From NCBI GenBank assembly GCA_022036555.1, contig CM039127.1:53261232-53325231 (forward strand): a DNA stretch of 64,000 nucleotides, in the 5' to 3' direction. Numbering within the stretch: the stretch's first letter is position 1; each line of letters opens with the position of its first letter. Shown one piece after another: positions 9,301-20,035 of this stretch. The notes beneath the pieces were generated by a model. That model was not told where the DNA came from. It searched no databases and saw only the letters and a list, made by a program, of their open reading frames with translations. The translations under genes and the position numbers were made by a program. Source of the DNA: Microstegium vimineum. Taxonomy: Eukaryota > Streptophyta > Magnoliopsida > Poales > Poaceae.

Positions 9301-10127
9301 AGAACCAACAGGTTAGGCCGGCCCACCAGTCAGGCACAAGTCTCGCCAAATCCTAGCCGAAAACCATCCCAAAATTTCCCGCCACCACCATCTTTTCTCT
9401 CCCGCACTTGCTCTTTCGTCTCCCGCCGCTGTGCGCTTGCTCAGCAACCATGTACGTGTGTCCGTGCAAGTGCTATCATTCAGTGTTCTGAGCTATGCAA
9501 GTTTACTCTTCAAACTACAGCTATGAGAATTTTATTTCCCATGAAAGATGTCTTACCTAATCCACCGTTATGTACATGCTCTCTGTAACACACGTTATTC
9601 CATTTGGCGGAAATCACTCTCGCGCAAATCACTAGCTAGTATGGAGTTAAAGATGAGCTACTAGCTGGTTCTAGACTCTAGCTAGAGTTGTGGACGAGAG
9701 AGGTGAAGAAAATATAACGAGAAAAACGTGGAGAGACCATTCAGTAATTGTCAAGTTTCTGTCAGTGTCACTGCGCGTACTGAAGCTGATCTGCTGAGTG
9801 CTGACTAGTTGGTTGTAACTAGTAGAGCGAGGAAAAAACATGGATGCATGCTCCTGTGTAGCGTTGCTATCTTTTTCTTTTCTTTTTTTTTATTTACTGG
9901 TCCAGGCCGGGGCCACCCTCGTGTGCCTTGTGCGAATATATGCATGCAATGCAACTATTGTTCAGCGGTGGAGGAGCAGCTACCACGACGATTTCTTGCC
10001 ACACATCAGCATTATCGCTTTTCTCTTTTTTTGTTTAACTATATTTAATTGCCTAGCTAGCTTAGAGACCAATTAATAATCCTGATGAACACACGCACAT
10101 CCTGAAGCCTGCAGGTTGCAGCAGCTC

Positions 10128-10135
10128 TATAAATA
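10128..10135 (+). promoter_or_regulatory. TATA box of inhibitor gene 3
   Basis: TATAAATA, collinear with the TATA boxes of units 1 and 4. It lies about 93 bp upstream of the conserved splice donor at 10221. Confidence 0.8.
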
Positions 10136-10220
10136 CACCTCAGCCTCACCGTTGCATACTCGCTTCATACAACCAGCAGCTAGCAGCACAAGACGCACAA
10201 CAACAAGCCACACTTTACCC

Positions 10221-10822
10221 GTGAGTGTGCCTTTCTATACCTTACGCTTTTGGCTTTTTGCAATACTACTACTAATATATATGCTTCTCCGTTTTCAAAT
10301 CATAAGACGGTTTAATTTTTCTAGATTTATAGTTTTCTTTATACGTGTAAATATATGTTATATCTATAGGCCATGTTTAGATCAAGGGGTTACAGCTAGT
10401 TTGCACTCATAGCCTAAAAGTATCAAACATGAGGGCTAAATTTTGAGCTAGTTTCAACTAGCCTATTTAAAAAAACTATCCCCATCAAGAGGTGATTATT
10501 TGGTCTAGTTCTAGTGAGATGTACTAGTTTTGGTGTGGTCCCCTACCAAGAAAAGTATTTTTATTGACAATCTAACTTTTGGATCCAAATATGTTTTTGG
10601 CTAGAGCTAGTTCAGGGCTAGTCCTTGGTTAGAAACTAACTCTAACCTCTAGCTGAGTTAGAGTATCAAAACAGGTCATAGTAAATAAACGGTAAAAATC
10701 TATAAATGTCAAGATGTCTTACAAATTAAGATAGAGGAAGTAGTAGTTATCAGTAATTTGTAAGTTTCCTTTTAATTCACAGGCCAGAGCTAGCATCATT
10801 ATCTTCATCAACTGATTTGCAG
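10221..10822 (+). other. Putative 5'-UTR intron of inhibitor gene 3
   Basis: The donor GTGAGTGTGCC starts at 10221. Acceptor candidates are TTCACAG (ends 10782) and GATTTGCAG (ends 10822). The intron is about 0.6 kb, against about 0.13 kb in units 1 and 2, mainly because it contains a 309-bp MITE. Confidence 0.6.
10369..10677. mobile_element. Tourist/PIF-like MITE inside a 5'-UTR intron
   Basis: Starts GGCCATGTTTAGAT and ends in a sequence whose reverse complement is GACCTGTTTTGAT, an imperfect inverted repeat. It is flanked by ATA (10366-10368 and 10678-10680). The interior repeats CTAG-rich words (GAGCTAG, GTCTAGTT). It is absent from the equivalent intron of units 1 and 2. Confidence 0.65.
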
Positions 10823-10853
10823 TTTAATTCGCGACCGACAACCGACGACAATC

Positions 10854-11084
10854 ATGAGCTCCACGGCGACGGCGACACCGGCGGAGTGTGGCGGCGGCGC
10901 CAAGACATCGTGGCCGGAGTTGGTCGGGCTGAGTGTGGAGGAAGCCAAGAAGGTGATCCTCAAGGACATGCCCCACGCCGACATCGTTGTGCTGCCCGTC
11001 GGCTCGCCGGTGACATTGGATATCAAGCCTGACCGCGTCCGCATCTTCGTCGACATTGTCGCCCAGACTCCCCATGTCGGCTGA
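10854..11084 (+). CDS. Potato inhibitor I family serine protease inhibitor, copy 3
   Basis: A 76-residue potato inhibitor I protein and the most canonical of the three: KTSWPELVG (17-25), EEAKKVIL (29-36), LPVGSPVT (47-54), RVRIFVD (61-67) and C-terminal PHVG. The inferred P1-P1' pair is Leu55-Asp56, compatible with inhibition of chymotrypsin- or subtilisin-type enzymes. Both loop-supporting arginines (61, 63) are present. One cysteine (12) lies in the flexible N-terminus, so no disulfide is expected. There is no signal peptide. The promoter has an intact TATA box and a 5'-UTR intron. This is the copy most likely to be an ordinary working inhibitor. Confidence 0.94.
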   Translation: MSSTATATPAECGGGAKTSWPELVGLSVEEAKKVILKDMPHADIVVLPVGSPVTLDIKPDRVRIFVDIVAQTPHVG

Positions 11085-11332
11085 TAAACTAGCCGCTGCC
11101 AAGCTTCGTCCTTCCTTGCTGCTCCGGAACATGAATAAATATATACATGATGAATAACGTGGACATTCCATGCCCGCTATGTATTGGTGTGTTTCTTTCC
11201 TACTATAAACTATCACTAAATAATGGCATCGTTATTATTGCATAAATAAATGTATCAAAATGACGTCCATTCTCTGCACGAATGAATATATGAAATGATT
11301 GAGATCAGCTGTTTGTACTGACAGCAAAAACT

Positions 11333-11475
11333 CAGGGGCAGAGACATAAAGCTGTTTTTTTTTATGTTAAGAGGAGCCAATAGTGTAAAATTTTTAGAAT
11401 TCATTTAAATTTTAGTGCAACTTTCAAATTTATAGGGGGGCCTGGCCCCTACCCGCCCCCTTGTCTCCACCCCTG
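11333..11475. mobile_element. Small hAT-like MITE in the 3' flank of unit 3
   Basis: Left end CAGGGGCAGAGACA and right end TGTCTCCACCCCTG form an imperfect inverted repeat. Unit 4 at about 14080-14110 has collinear flanks without it. A clean 8-bp target duplication is not visible, so the class is tentative. Confidence 0.55.
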
Positions 11476-12780
11476 TGTGTAATAGACTCTACCATGCATA
11501 TCATGAAGTTTCTAGCATCAAGATGGTCAAGAAAAATATTGGAAGACAAAGATTGAAAAGACATTTCTCCCTACCTCCTCTCCCCTATAATCTGAGAAAT
11601 GAATGAAACAATTGATGTGGTCAAAAGAACCTTAATTTAGCTCGCAGTAGGAAAACACTCGAGGAAGGGGAAAGAATGGCGGACAGATAGAGGAAGATGA
11701 TGTCGTCCAGAACGATGAATGATTGATTGGGTTCAGAGTTTACAAATTGTCTATCTCTTCAGAGCTGTTCTCTAACCTTCCCCCTCACGTTACATGCGCG
11801 AGCACACACAACACTTACAAGGCTATAAGTCCGTTCGGAGCCTGAGACACGAATGTTTGCTGTTCTGGGCCGAGAACTCCTGCTGCTTCTTCAGTATTAT
11901 CTTCTTCAGTTTCTGCTTTTTTAGGGGAATCTTCAGTTTCTGCTAAGGTAGTAACAATAGCTTAATTTCTTCTTTTTATCGTGTCTATATATTTTATTAA
12001 GGTGGCACGTCGGGCTGCCTTGCATACATTGAACCCAAGAGGTAAAGAAAAAAAAATCCAGAATAATTCGTTTTGGGCCGAAAATCAGCCCATGAAACCT
12101 CAATGAAATAGCTTATGTTAAAATTAAGGAAACAAATGTAATAGAGAGATGTCGCTAAAAAAATTTAATAGAGATGCGGACCACTAGAAACAAGTAAAAT
12201 CGGCTCAAAATAATAGCCTGAGACTAATAATAAATAGGAGAACCATAAATGAAAGTACCTATAAATTACAGATGGAACATTAAGCTCTACAAACTGATGA
12301 ACGACAAAACTATTCCAACACAAATTAATCTAAGCAAAACTCAAACTCTATCTTGGGCGACAACAACTAAATATATAGTGTTATAGGAGCGGCCATGGAT
12401 CCCTCGACATGTTCCTAATTAACTCGGACACGATACAGTGTCCAATGACCTAAAAGATTGTGTGAAGGAAACAAAGAGAACATCATCCACGTGTCAAACA
12501 TTAGAAGTATAATGGTGACTTTAAAATTCTTTGCTTCTTTTGGATGGCCTTTTAATGTTTTAGATTTGATTAATCTTATAACATCGGCCGACTCTCGGTT
12601 TTATCAAACTCTTGAAATAATCAGTTTAATTCCCTTGGCTACAAGGTGTGAAGCCAGATTTTATCCATTATATTATCTAAAAAAAGAAAATTAGCCTCAG
12701 ACCCATAAATGTCAGACAAACTCACCAGTGCAGTATGCATTATATTTATCGTTAGTACTACTTGATTCGGCAGAGCATTC
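11476..12780. other. Intergenic DNA between units 3 and 4
   Basis: Up to about 11730 it is unit 3 flank shared with unit 4 (for example TTGATGTGGTCAAAAGAAC at 11612 and 14449). From about 11740 to 12780 I recognise no gene, repeat pair or transposon end. A frame at 12458-12694 has no familiar motif. Confidence 0.4.
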
Positions 12781-13148
12781 ACAAGGAAATCTGGAGTAGC
12801 CTGCACTAAAAGCCAGCTGCTAGGGATGAAGCTGCTGACTAGCAGCTATTTGGTTGGAGGCGAGGAGATCGAAACCATTGATGTTTCTGCAGCGTTGCTA
12901 TCCTTTTTCTTTTTCTTGTTTTTTTACTGGCTGCAGGGACCACCTCGTGTGCCTCGTGCGTATACATATGCATGCTTTATCTTGTTGTTGAGCGGTGGAG
13001 CAGCTACAATTTCTCGGCACCGTACGTCCATCAACATTCTCATTTTCTTTTTTGTTTAATTATATGTCTATATAGCTAGCTAAAGGCTAATAATCTTGAC
13101 GAACACAACACACACACATCGTGCCTGCAGCTAGCTAGCAGCTCGATC

Positions 13149-13156
13149 TATAAATA
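13149..13156 (+). promoter_or_regulatory. Retained TATA box of pseudogene unit 4
   Basis: TATAAATA in the same context as units 1 and 3, upstream of the retained splice donor at 13281. Confidence 0.7.
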
Positions 13157-13230
13157 CCTCCTCGGTGCATATATAGCCATAACCAGCAGAACTACAAGAA
13201 GCACCATAACAAGTCACGTATATCGCCTTG

Positions 13231-13232
<2 letters not shown>

Positions 13233-13280
<48 letters not shown>
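13233..13280. repeat. (TA)n microsatellite, about 24 copies
   Basis: An uninterrupted TA run ends directly at the GTGAGT donor of unit 4. Other units have no such run, so it expanded at the exon-intron boundary of the pseudogene. Confidence 0.95.
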
Positions 13281-13284
<4 letters not shown>

Positions 13285-13314
13285 GTGTGCTATCTACTAT
13301 AGAAGTAATATACA

Positions 13315-13611
13315 GGGCATGTTTGGTAAAGCTCACAATAGCTTTATAAAGCTATCGTGAGCTGTTTTTTTTTTTGCCAAATATCTCTTTTCAAAACAGT
13401 TTCATCCATGAAGCCGTTTTCTTCCCTTCTCACAGAAATATGAAGTGGGATGAAGCTGTAAATAGTAGCTTATCATAGCTCTCTCTCCCGCTTTCTCTCT
13501 CATATCCATGCTTAAAATTATTGGTGAAGTTGGTTTGCGAACCCTTTTTCTAAAATAGCTCAGCTTCACTTAGAGAGTTTCTCATAAAGCTATTTTATAA
13601 AAAAACATGTT
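13315..13611. mobile_element. MITE (Tourist/hAT-like) in unit 4
   Basis: Starts GGGCATGTTTGGTAAAGCT and ends AGCT..ACATGTT, an imperfect inverted pair. It is flanked by ATACA on both sides (13310-13314 and 13612-13616). The interior is rich in AGCTTCA/ATAGCT words. Class is uncertain because the target duplication length could be 3 or 5. Confidence 0.55.
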
Positions 13612-13616
13612 ATACA

Positions 13617-13966
13617 GGATTTACAGGCCTCCACCGAAGCAGCTTTGTTTCTGAAGATAAGATCATTCCTTGACACATCCATATACCCCAGCGAAAAGGA
13701 TGAAAATATCCAGAGAGAACTCATTTTGTTGCATCAATTTCCAGGCTTGGAAAAATTGTTGGACTGAAAGTTGATCAGTAAAATTGAAAATTACTATGTT
13801 CCAACAGCTCTTAGCAAGGGGGCAGTAAAACAGAAGATGCATGATTGTCTGTTCTACAGCCAGCTGGCAGTGGATGCATTGATAGTTTTCAAGGTGCATT
13901 CCTCGATCTTCTCCTGATTTGATTTTTATTTGGTGCTTAATTTGTCCTTTAGGACCAGCCAGAAGA
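13617..13966 (-). mobile_element. LINE-type reverse transcriptase zinc-binding fragment
   Basis: The minus-strand frame 13899-13663 shows a C..H-C...H-type zinc-binding pattern around CIHCQLAVEQTIMHLLFYC, characteristic of the zf-RVT domain at the C-terminus of plant LINE polyproteins. It is a fragment only, sitting where the unit 4 coding exon should be. Confidence 0.7.
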
Positions 13967-13979
13967 AATCGTTATCGCA

Positions 13980-14010
<31 letters not shown>

Positions 14011-14012
14011 AT
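13980..14012. repeat. (AAAT)n microsatellite
   Basis: Eight AAAT/TAAA repeats expanded from the short GCATAAATAAATG found at the same 3'-flank position in units 2 and 3. Confidence 0.9.
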
Positions 14013-14540
14013 GTATCAAAATGTCGTCTAGCTGGCCTTGAACGATTGAATAGATGGAACGAGACCAGTTGTTTGTGTTGACAGCTAAAAGTGGCAGACA
14101 CGTGTAATAGACTCCACCACATGAAAGCCGCGGTCAAGATGGTCGAGGAAGATATTTGAACACATGGGTGGAATAGACATTTACCTCCTCTCTCTCTTGG
14201 ATTATATGAAATAAACAAAATAATTGGTGCGCGCGGTACATTACAACAAAGATACGAGTTCTTATAAAGATAATATTGCCCAATTTTTGAGTTGGCGGTA
14301 TCCATATCAACGTACTTATACCACATTTTCTCTGATATCCAATAGTAAAATTTTCTTAAAAACACAAACATCATTTTTTAAAGTTGAGGAGTTAAAAATT
14401 TCGGTTTTATAGATAAAAGGAGGATTCAGGCTATCACAAAATAAATTTGATGTGGTCAAAAGAACTATTTGCTCTCGGTAGGAAAAACTTGAGGAAGGGA
14501 AAAAAAATGGCGGACAGAGAAGGAGGACATAGTTCAGACC

Positions 14541-14848
14541 AATGAATCTCTACCAATATATAATGCACCGGCCGATAAAACTTTCCTAAAGCTACACAAC
14601 AAAATGCACCCAACAGTCAATAGTTTTTTCTAACGGTACCCAAAAAATTACCCACAGAAAAACGAAACCTTTAAAATAAACGATCCAGATTTTCTCTAAT
14701 CTCTTCAATTTTATACTCACTCAAATCCAACGATCGAGGATCAAACCTCATCACTCGTCCCACCTCCACCCCTCGTCAGTCATCGTCACCCACCAGCGGC
14801 CCGCACGCGACTCTCCCCCTCCCCCGACGCCGCACTCCTCGATCTCTT
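14541..14848. other. Intergenic stretch
   Basis: AT-rich, then CT-rich sequence between unit 4 and the inverted LTR. I recognise nothing in it. Confidence 0.4.
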
Positions 14849-16184
14849 TGTCACACCCAATTTCAAGGACGAAATAGGATGCATAACATTATGTGTGCCC
14901 AGGAATAATCCACACATAAGTTCACAAATTACAAAGTACCATCACAGAGTTTAGTACATATCGAACATATATCCATTACAAGAATAAATAAAACAAAGGA
15001 AGATACACTAGCTCTTGAGGCTTCATCTCACAGGGAAAGGTCAACTGGTTGACCAAGCCTAGAAATCTTCAGGGAACTCCTCATAGCCTCCTGCTTCTGT
15101 TACCCATCCGGGATTTTCATCCAAAATTGAAAAGAAAACAAGCGTGAGTACACTCGTACTCAGCAGTATAACATGGGGTTATGAAGCTCAAAAGGCTGAC
15201 ACTGGCTCACTGCATTTAGCACTTTTAGTTGGTCAAAGTTTTATTAATAAGTAACATCAGGTTATGCTTAAGCCCTAAATGATCCCACTTATACCGCTGC
15301 TAGAGTTTTAAAGAACCATAAACATCATCATTAAAGTGGTGGCAACAGGAACAAAAGTGTTGATCAAGTTAATTAATTAATCCGTCGGTTTTCCGGGCCG
15401 CTCGTGACCGTGAGCACGGCTGATATATCAAGTTTAACACTCTGCAGAGGTTGTGCATCTTTACCCGTGAGTCGTGATGCCCCGAATGCCCAGGTTAATT
15501 ACTCCCATAACACTGCCAAGGTGAGTGGGCGGGGTTCACTATGAAACCTTTCATAGTATCTCGTCTAACAAGATTAGGGCCGCTAGGGTTGGCAAGGGGC
15601 GATAGAGCTCCCCTTCCGAGTAGCATAAAGACCCGTAGCCTACGCTCAAACTCGGACAGAGGTCGCACTATATCCAGCTCGGCAAGAGTCTAATGCGCCC
15701 TTTCGGGTAACCGCTAACGAGCTAGAAAAGAGCCTACTACTCAGTTAAAGCCAGAGCCATGTAGCTCCCACGGTAGCACTGTCAGTCCCAGCTTTTGCCA
15801 ACAGTGAGTTATTAAAAGAGTTATGTTCCAATTGTCATAATAGGATCACCAATTCATTCAAAACTTTATAACATTTGGCAGGGATCAAGTATTTATTTAT
15901 AAAGCACTAGCCATCTACCCATATGCATAACCCATAGGAAACAAGGTAAAGGATTTCAATTCTAGGGAATTAAACTACAGATATCAAATTAAACACATGC
16001 ACATGAAATGATAATTATGGTGAATAGGATAACAAGGAAAATCCCATGCTATACTTGCATTGGTTCTCAAAGTCCTGCTGGTCAAAACACTCCTGATCAA
16101 AGAACTCTTGATCACCAACAAACTCCTCACTGTCTGAACTCGATCACGACATTGCAACAACACGCATTCCAATTGCATACATAC
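14849..16184 (-). mobile_element. Truncated long LTR, minus orientation (LTR copy A)
   Basis: Starts TGTCACACCC and is collinear with the reverse complement of the right 1.3 kb of copy B (about 18480-19801) and with 58216-59552 of copy C. It stops at CAATTGCATACATAC, where copy C continues, and copy B begins immediately. The element is therefore a truncated LTR of a long-LTR retrotransposon family with TGTxACACCC termini. Frames inside it are not genes. Confidence 0.8.
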
Positions 16185-19100
16185 TGTAACACCCAAAATT
16201 TGGTTTGATCTTCAAATAATAGAAAATGATTGAATTATGGAATTATGTGAGCATTTCATTTAATGGGATAATAAAATTCTTAGAAATAAAATTAATTCTA
16301 GTTTAGAAACATGGATGTGCATTCATGCCGTTGCATAATTTTTGTGATCATGTTTGAGTTTACAAAACCAGTCTTCAAATGGTTTCAAAATTTGTTGGAA
16401 TTTGATTTTGGAAAAAGAAATAAAAAGAAAAAAGAAAAACTTTTCCCTCCTGAACTGGCCCAGCCCACTTCTCCCTCTCTCTCCCTCCTCTCCCCTGCGA
16501 GGCCCAACCGGAAACCGGCCCAGTACCGCAGCCCAGCAGCTCCCACACCTGTCTCTCACTCTCTCTCACTGACAGATGGGGCCCCTCTGTCGGCGCCGCT
16601 TCTCCCTCTCTGTTCCCCCTCTCCCTCACTGACCGGACGGCCCCACTTGCCAATTCTTTCTCCCCCGATCCCCTCTGCCTCACGCGGCGCGGAGCACCGT
16701 AACCGCCGCGCGACGCACGCCCGTTCTGCTCGCCCGAGTGCGCACGTGGACGCGTGGAGTTTGGGAACCGCCGCACGTTCCTCGCCCTATCTCTCGCTGC
16801 TGCTTGGCCCCACGGGTCAGCACCGTCGCCCTCCCTCCGCCGAGTTCGGATGCCCGCGGATGCGTCGCGGACGGCAACCGCCTGCACGCCCCGCTCCCAC
16901 CCCCGCATCTCGCCCACGAAGCCGCAACAGCACCGCACGTCCCGCACGCTCCTTCGCTCGCTATAAAGCGAAGTGCCGCGCCCCTTCTCTCCCCTTTCCC
17001 ATCTGCTATCTACACTCTCCACGCCGCCGCCGTCGTCGTTGTCGCGGAGAAGCCACACCGGAGCTTAATCCGTCTCGGTGAGTGCCGTTCCGAGACCGCG
17101 AACTCCCCGCGAAGCTTCCGGCCTAACCTCTCTCTCTGTGCCCCGCCTTTGGCCGCAGAACGCCCGACGCCGTGGACGCGGAGCTCTCGGACGCCGTCGC
17201 ACGCCGACCGCCATTCCTCGCCGTCAAGTCTCCCTGAGCCGCCTCCGCTCTTCTCGAAGTCTCGGTGAGCTTCGCCATCGCCCTCTCTTCCTCCCCGTCC
17301 ACTTAATTCGGTCAATTAGACCCTGTATGCGCCACTCCGTCACACACCGAGGTCGGCAACAATGGCGCCGCCGTGGTCAGCCGACTCCGGTAGCGTTCAG
17401 TCACAACCAAGCACCTCACGCGCATCGCATGAACACCTCGCCACTTCCCGAGCCTTCAATTTGGTCTCTACGGCGCTGGTTTGACTCACCCGCACACACC
17501 GATCGAGTTCGATCATGGCGCCGCCGCGGACCTCCCCGTTCCGGCAAGCCACTGCCTCCACCGAACCCTCTCTCGCTCTCGCACGAGCACGTAGGTCCTT
17601 TCTGTGCTGATAGTTGAATCTGAGGCGGTTGGGAGTATCCTCCCCACGGTCGCCGGCGAGCCCGCGCCGCTGGAATCCATGGCGCCGCCGCTGTTCGCCT
17701 CTCTGGGTTCAGCCGAGCACACCAGAGTGTTCGCCTCGCCGTGCTCATCTCTCCCCTATCCTTGGTTTGCGAGATCGTGGTCAGGAACGTCGCTCGAGCG
17801 AGACGCCGGCGAGCTTGGCCCTCTGCTGGCCATGGCGCCGCAGGTGCCTGTGCAGCGGCAGGGAAACTCCCCCTTTTGTTCTGCGCCGTTGGATCGTGTC
17901 TGTGCGGTCAGGATTAGAACCCCGAAGGGGTATGCACTTCGGTCCACGGTGGACTGGTGGACCACGGCCGCGCTCGGGTGCATGCACTGTGTCCATGGAC
18001 CGCCCTATCCCGAGCCGCCGCGTGGCAGGTCTGTTGACCCGCGTCGCAGTGCTGGCGCATTTCCGAGTTTACGCTTTCTCAGTCAAGACACGTAATTCTT
18101 CTCGGTTTATTCCAAAAATAGAAAATTGCTATTTACAATTTTGCCACTGCCTTAAATTGTTTATAAAATTTTTATTTTAACTCCGCTTTGGACGATTCGA
18201 GTTGCGTTAGATTCGTAATGAAATTCTCTACATGTTAAAAAATTTGTTGTTCATGTTTGAATTATTTAAATTCAATGATAATTCAAATACTAAAAATGCT
18301 CCTAGAGAACCAGTTAAATTCATAACTTTTGCGTTTTAAATCCGATTTTCGTGAAATTCGTGTTGAAATGATCGTAGCAAGGCGTAGTATCTTTTTATAA
18401 ACCTTTTAACTCTGTTTATTGTTATTGGTGTACTGTTCTAATATTAGTCTTGTTTGCTTTGTATGTATGCAATTGGAAATGCGTGTTGTTGCAATGTCGT
18501 GATCGAGTTTAGGCAGTGAGGAGTTTGTTGGTGAACAAGAGTTCTTTGACCAGGAGTGTTTTGACCAGCAGGACTTTGAGAACCAAGGCAAGTATAGCAT
18601 GGGACCTTCCTTGTTCTCCTATTCACCTTATTTATCATTTCATGTGCATGTGTTTAATTTGATATCCGTAGTTTAATTCCCTAGAATTGAAATCCTTTAC
18701 CTTGTTTCCTATGGGATATGCATATGGGTAGATGGCTAGTGCTATATATATAAATGAATACTTGATCCCTGCCAAATGTTAAAATGCTTTGAATGAATTG
18801 GTGATCTTGCTATGGCAAATGGAACATAACTCTTTTAATAACTCACTGTTGGCAAAAGCTAGGACTGACAGTGCTACCGTGGGAGCTACATGGCTCTGGC
18901 TTTAACTTAGTAGTAGGCTCTTTTCTAGCTCGTTAGCGGTTACCCGAAAGGGCGCATTAGGCTCTTGCCGAGCTGGTTATAGTGCGGCCTCTGTCCGAGT
19001 TTGAGCGTAGGCTGCGGGTCTTTATGCTACTCGGAAGGGGAGCTCTATCGCCCCTTGCCAATCCTAGCGGCCCTAATCTTGTTAGACGAGATACTATGAA

Positions 19101-19801
19101 AGGTTTCATAGTGAACCCCGCCCACTCACCTTGGCAGTGTTATGGGAGTAATTAACCCGGGCATTCGGGGCATCACGACTCACGGGTAAAGATGCACAAC
19201 CTCTGCAGAGTGTTAAAACTGATATATCAGCCGTGCTCACGGTCACGAGCGTCCCGGAAAACCGACGGATTAATTAATTAACTTGACCAGTACTTATGTT
19301 CCTGTTGCCACCATTTTAATGATGATGGTTATGATTTCTTTAAGACTTTGGCAGTGGTATAAGTGGATCATTTGGGGCTTAAGCATAACCTGATGATACT
19401 TGTTAATAAAACTTTGATCAACTAAAAGTGCTAAATGCAGTAAGCCAGTGTCAGCCTTTTGAGCTTCATAACCCCATGTTATACTGCTGAGTACGAGTGT
19501 ACTCACGCTTGTTTTCTTTTCAATTTTGGATAAAAATCCCGGATGGGTAACAGAAGCAAAAGGCTATGAGGAGTTTCCCGAAGACTTCTAGGCTTGGTCA
19601 ACCAGTTGACCTTTCCCTGTGAGATGGAGCCTCAAGAGCTAGTGTATCTTCTTTTGTTTTATTTATTCTTGTAATGGATATATGCTCGATATGTATTAAA
19701 CTCTGTGATGGTACTTTGTAATTTGTGAACTTATGTGTGGATTATTCCTGGGCACACATAATGTTATGCATCCTATTTCGTCCTTGAAATTGGGTGTGAC
19801 A
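16185..19801 (+). mobile_element. Long LTR, plus orientation (LTR copy B), 3.6 kb
   Basis: Starts TGTAACACCC and ends GGGTGTGACA, the same termini as the complete solo LTR at 58216-61761, to which it is homologous along its length in inverse orientation. A promoter-like block (CTATAAAGCG at about 16961 followed by a CT-rich leader) lies inside. The 5-bp flanks (CATAC left, AAGAC right) do not match, so it is not a clean solo LTR; its right junction was probably rearranged. Numerous GC-rich frames at 16.3-18.1 kb are compositional, with no recognisable domain. Confidence 0.8.
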
Positions 19802-20035
19802 AAGACCACAACACATCTTGATGTTTCTCATTTCTTCATCCAAGAATAAATAATCTTGTTGTTATTTTTCTTCATGCATGAATAAATGCAATGTAATGGT
19901 AGTACTATTGATGCATGTTTCATCTTATGAATGAATGAATAAAGTTATATTCTGTTTCCATTTAATTAGTATTCATTTCATATGTTTCACCACATTTATT
20001 TAATAGAGAAGTAATGTTCATTAGTACGTTTTATT

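Larger units (their letters stand above)
9330..11640 (+). repeat. Tandem duplication unit 3
   Basis: Third copy of the inhibitor unit and the most complete. It preserves the unoccupied sites corresponding to the Mutator-like (about 9459), hAT (about 9595) and CACTA (about 9974) insertions of units 1 and 2. Its own insertions are a MITE in the 5'-UTR intron and a small element in the 3' flank. Confidence 0.8.
12780..14540 (+). pseudogene. Tandem unit 4: inhibitor pseudogene without a coding exon
   Basis: The upstream region (12890-13010), TATA box and splice donor GTGAGTGTGC (13281) match units 2 and 3. The 3' flank resumes at about 13968 (ATCGTTATCGCATAAATAAA, compare 11229). Everything between, which should be the rest of the 5'-UTR intron, the coding exon and the start of the 3' UTR, is replaced by a MITE (13315-13611) and a LINE fragment (13617-13966). 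No inhibitor-coding sequence remains. The promoter could still be active but would make a non-coding transcript. Confidence 0.8.

Noticed and set aside
16311..18180. Many long open frames on both strands in LTR copy B
   Set aside because: They overlap one another in several frames in GC-rich, CT-rich LTR sequence, are broken in the homologous copy C and show no recognisable domain.
16180..19806. LTR copy B as a clean solo LTR
   Set aside because: Its ends are right but the flanking pentamers CATAC and AAGAC do not match, so a simple insertion is not supported.
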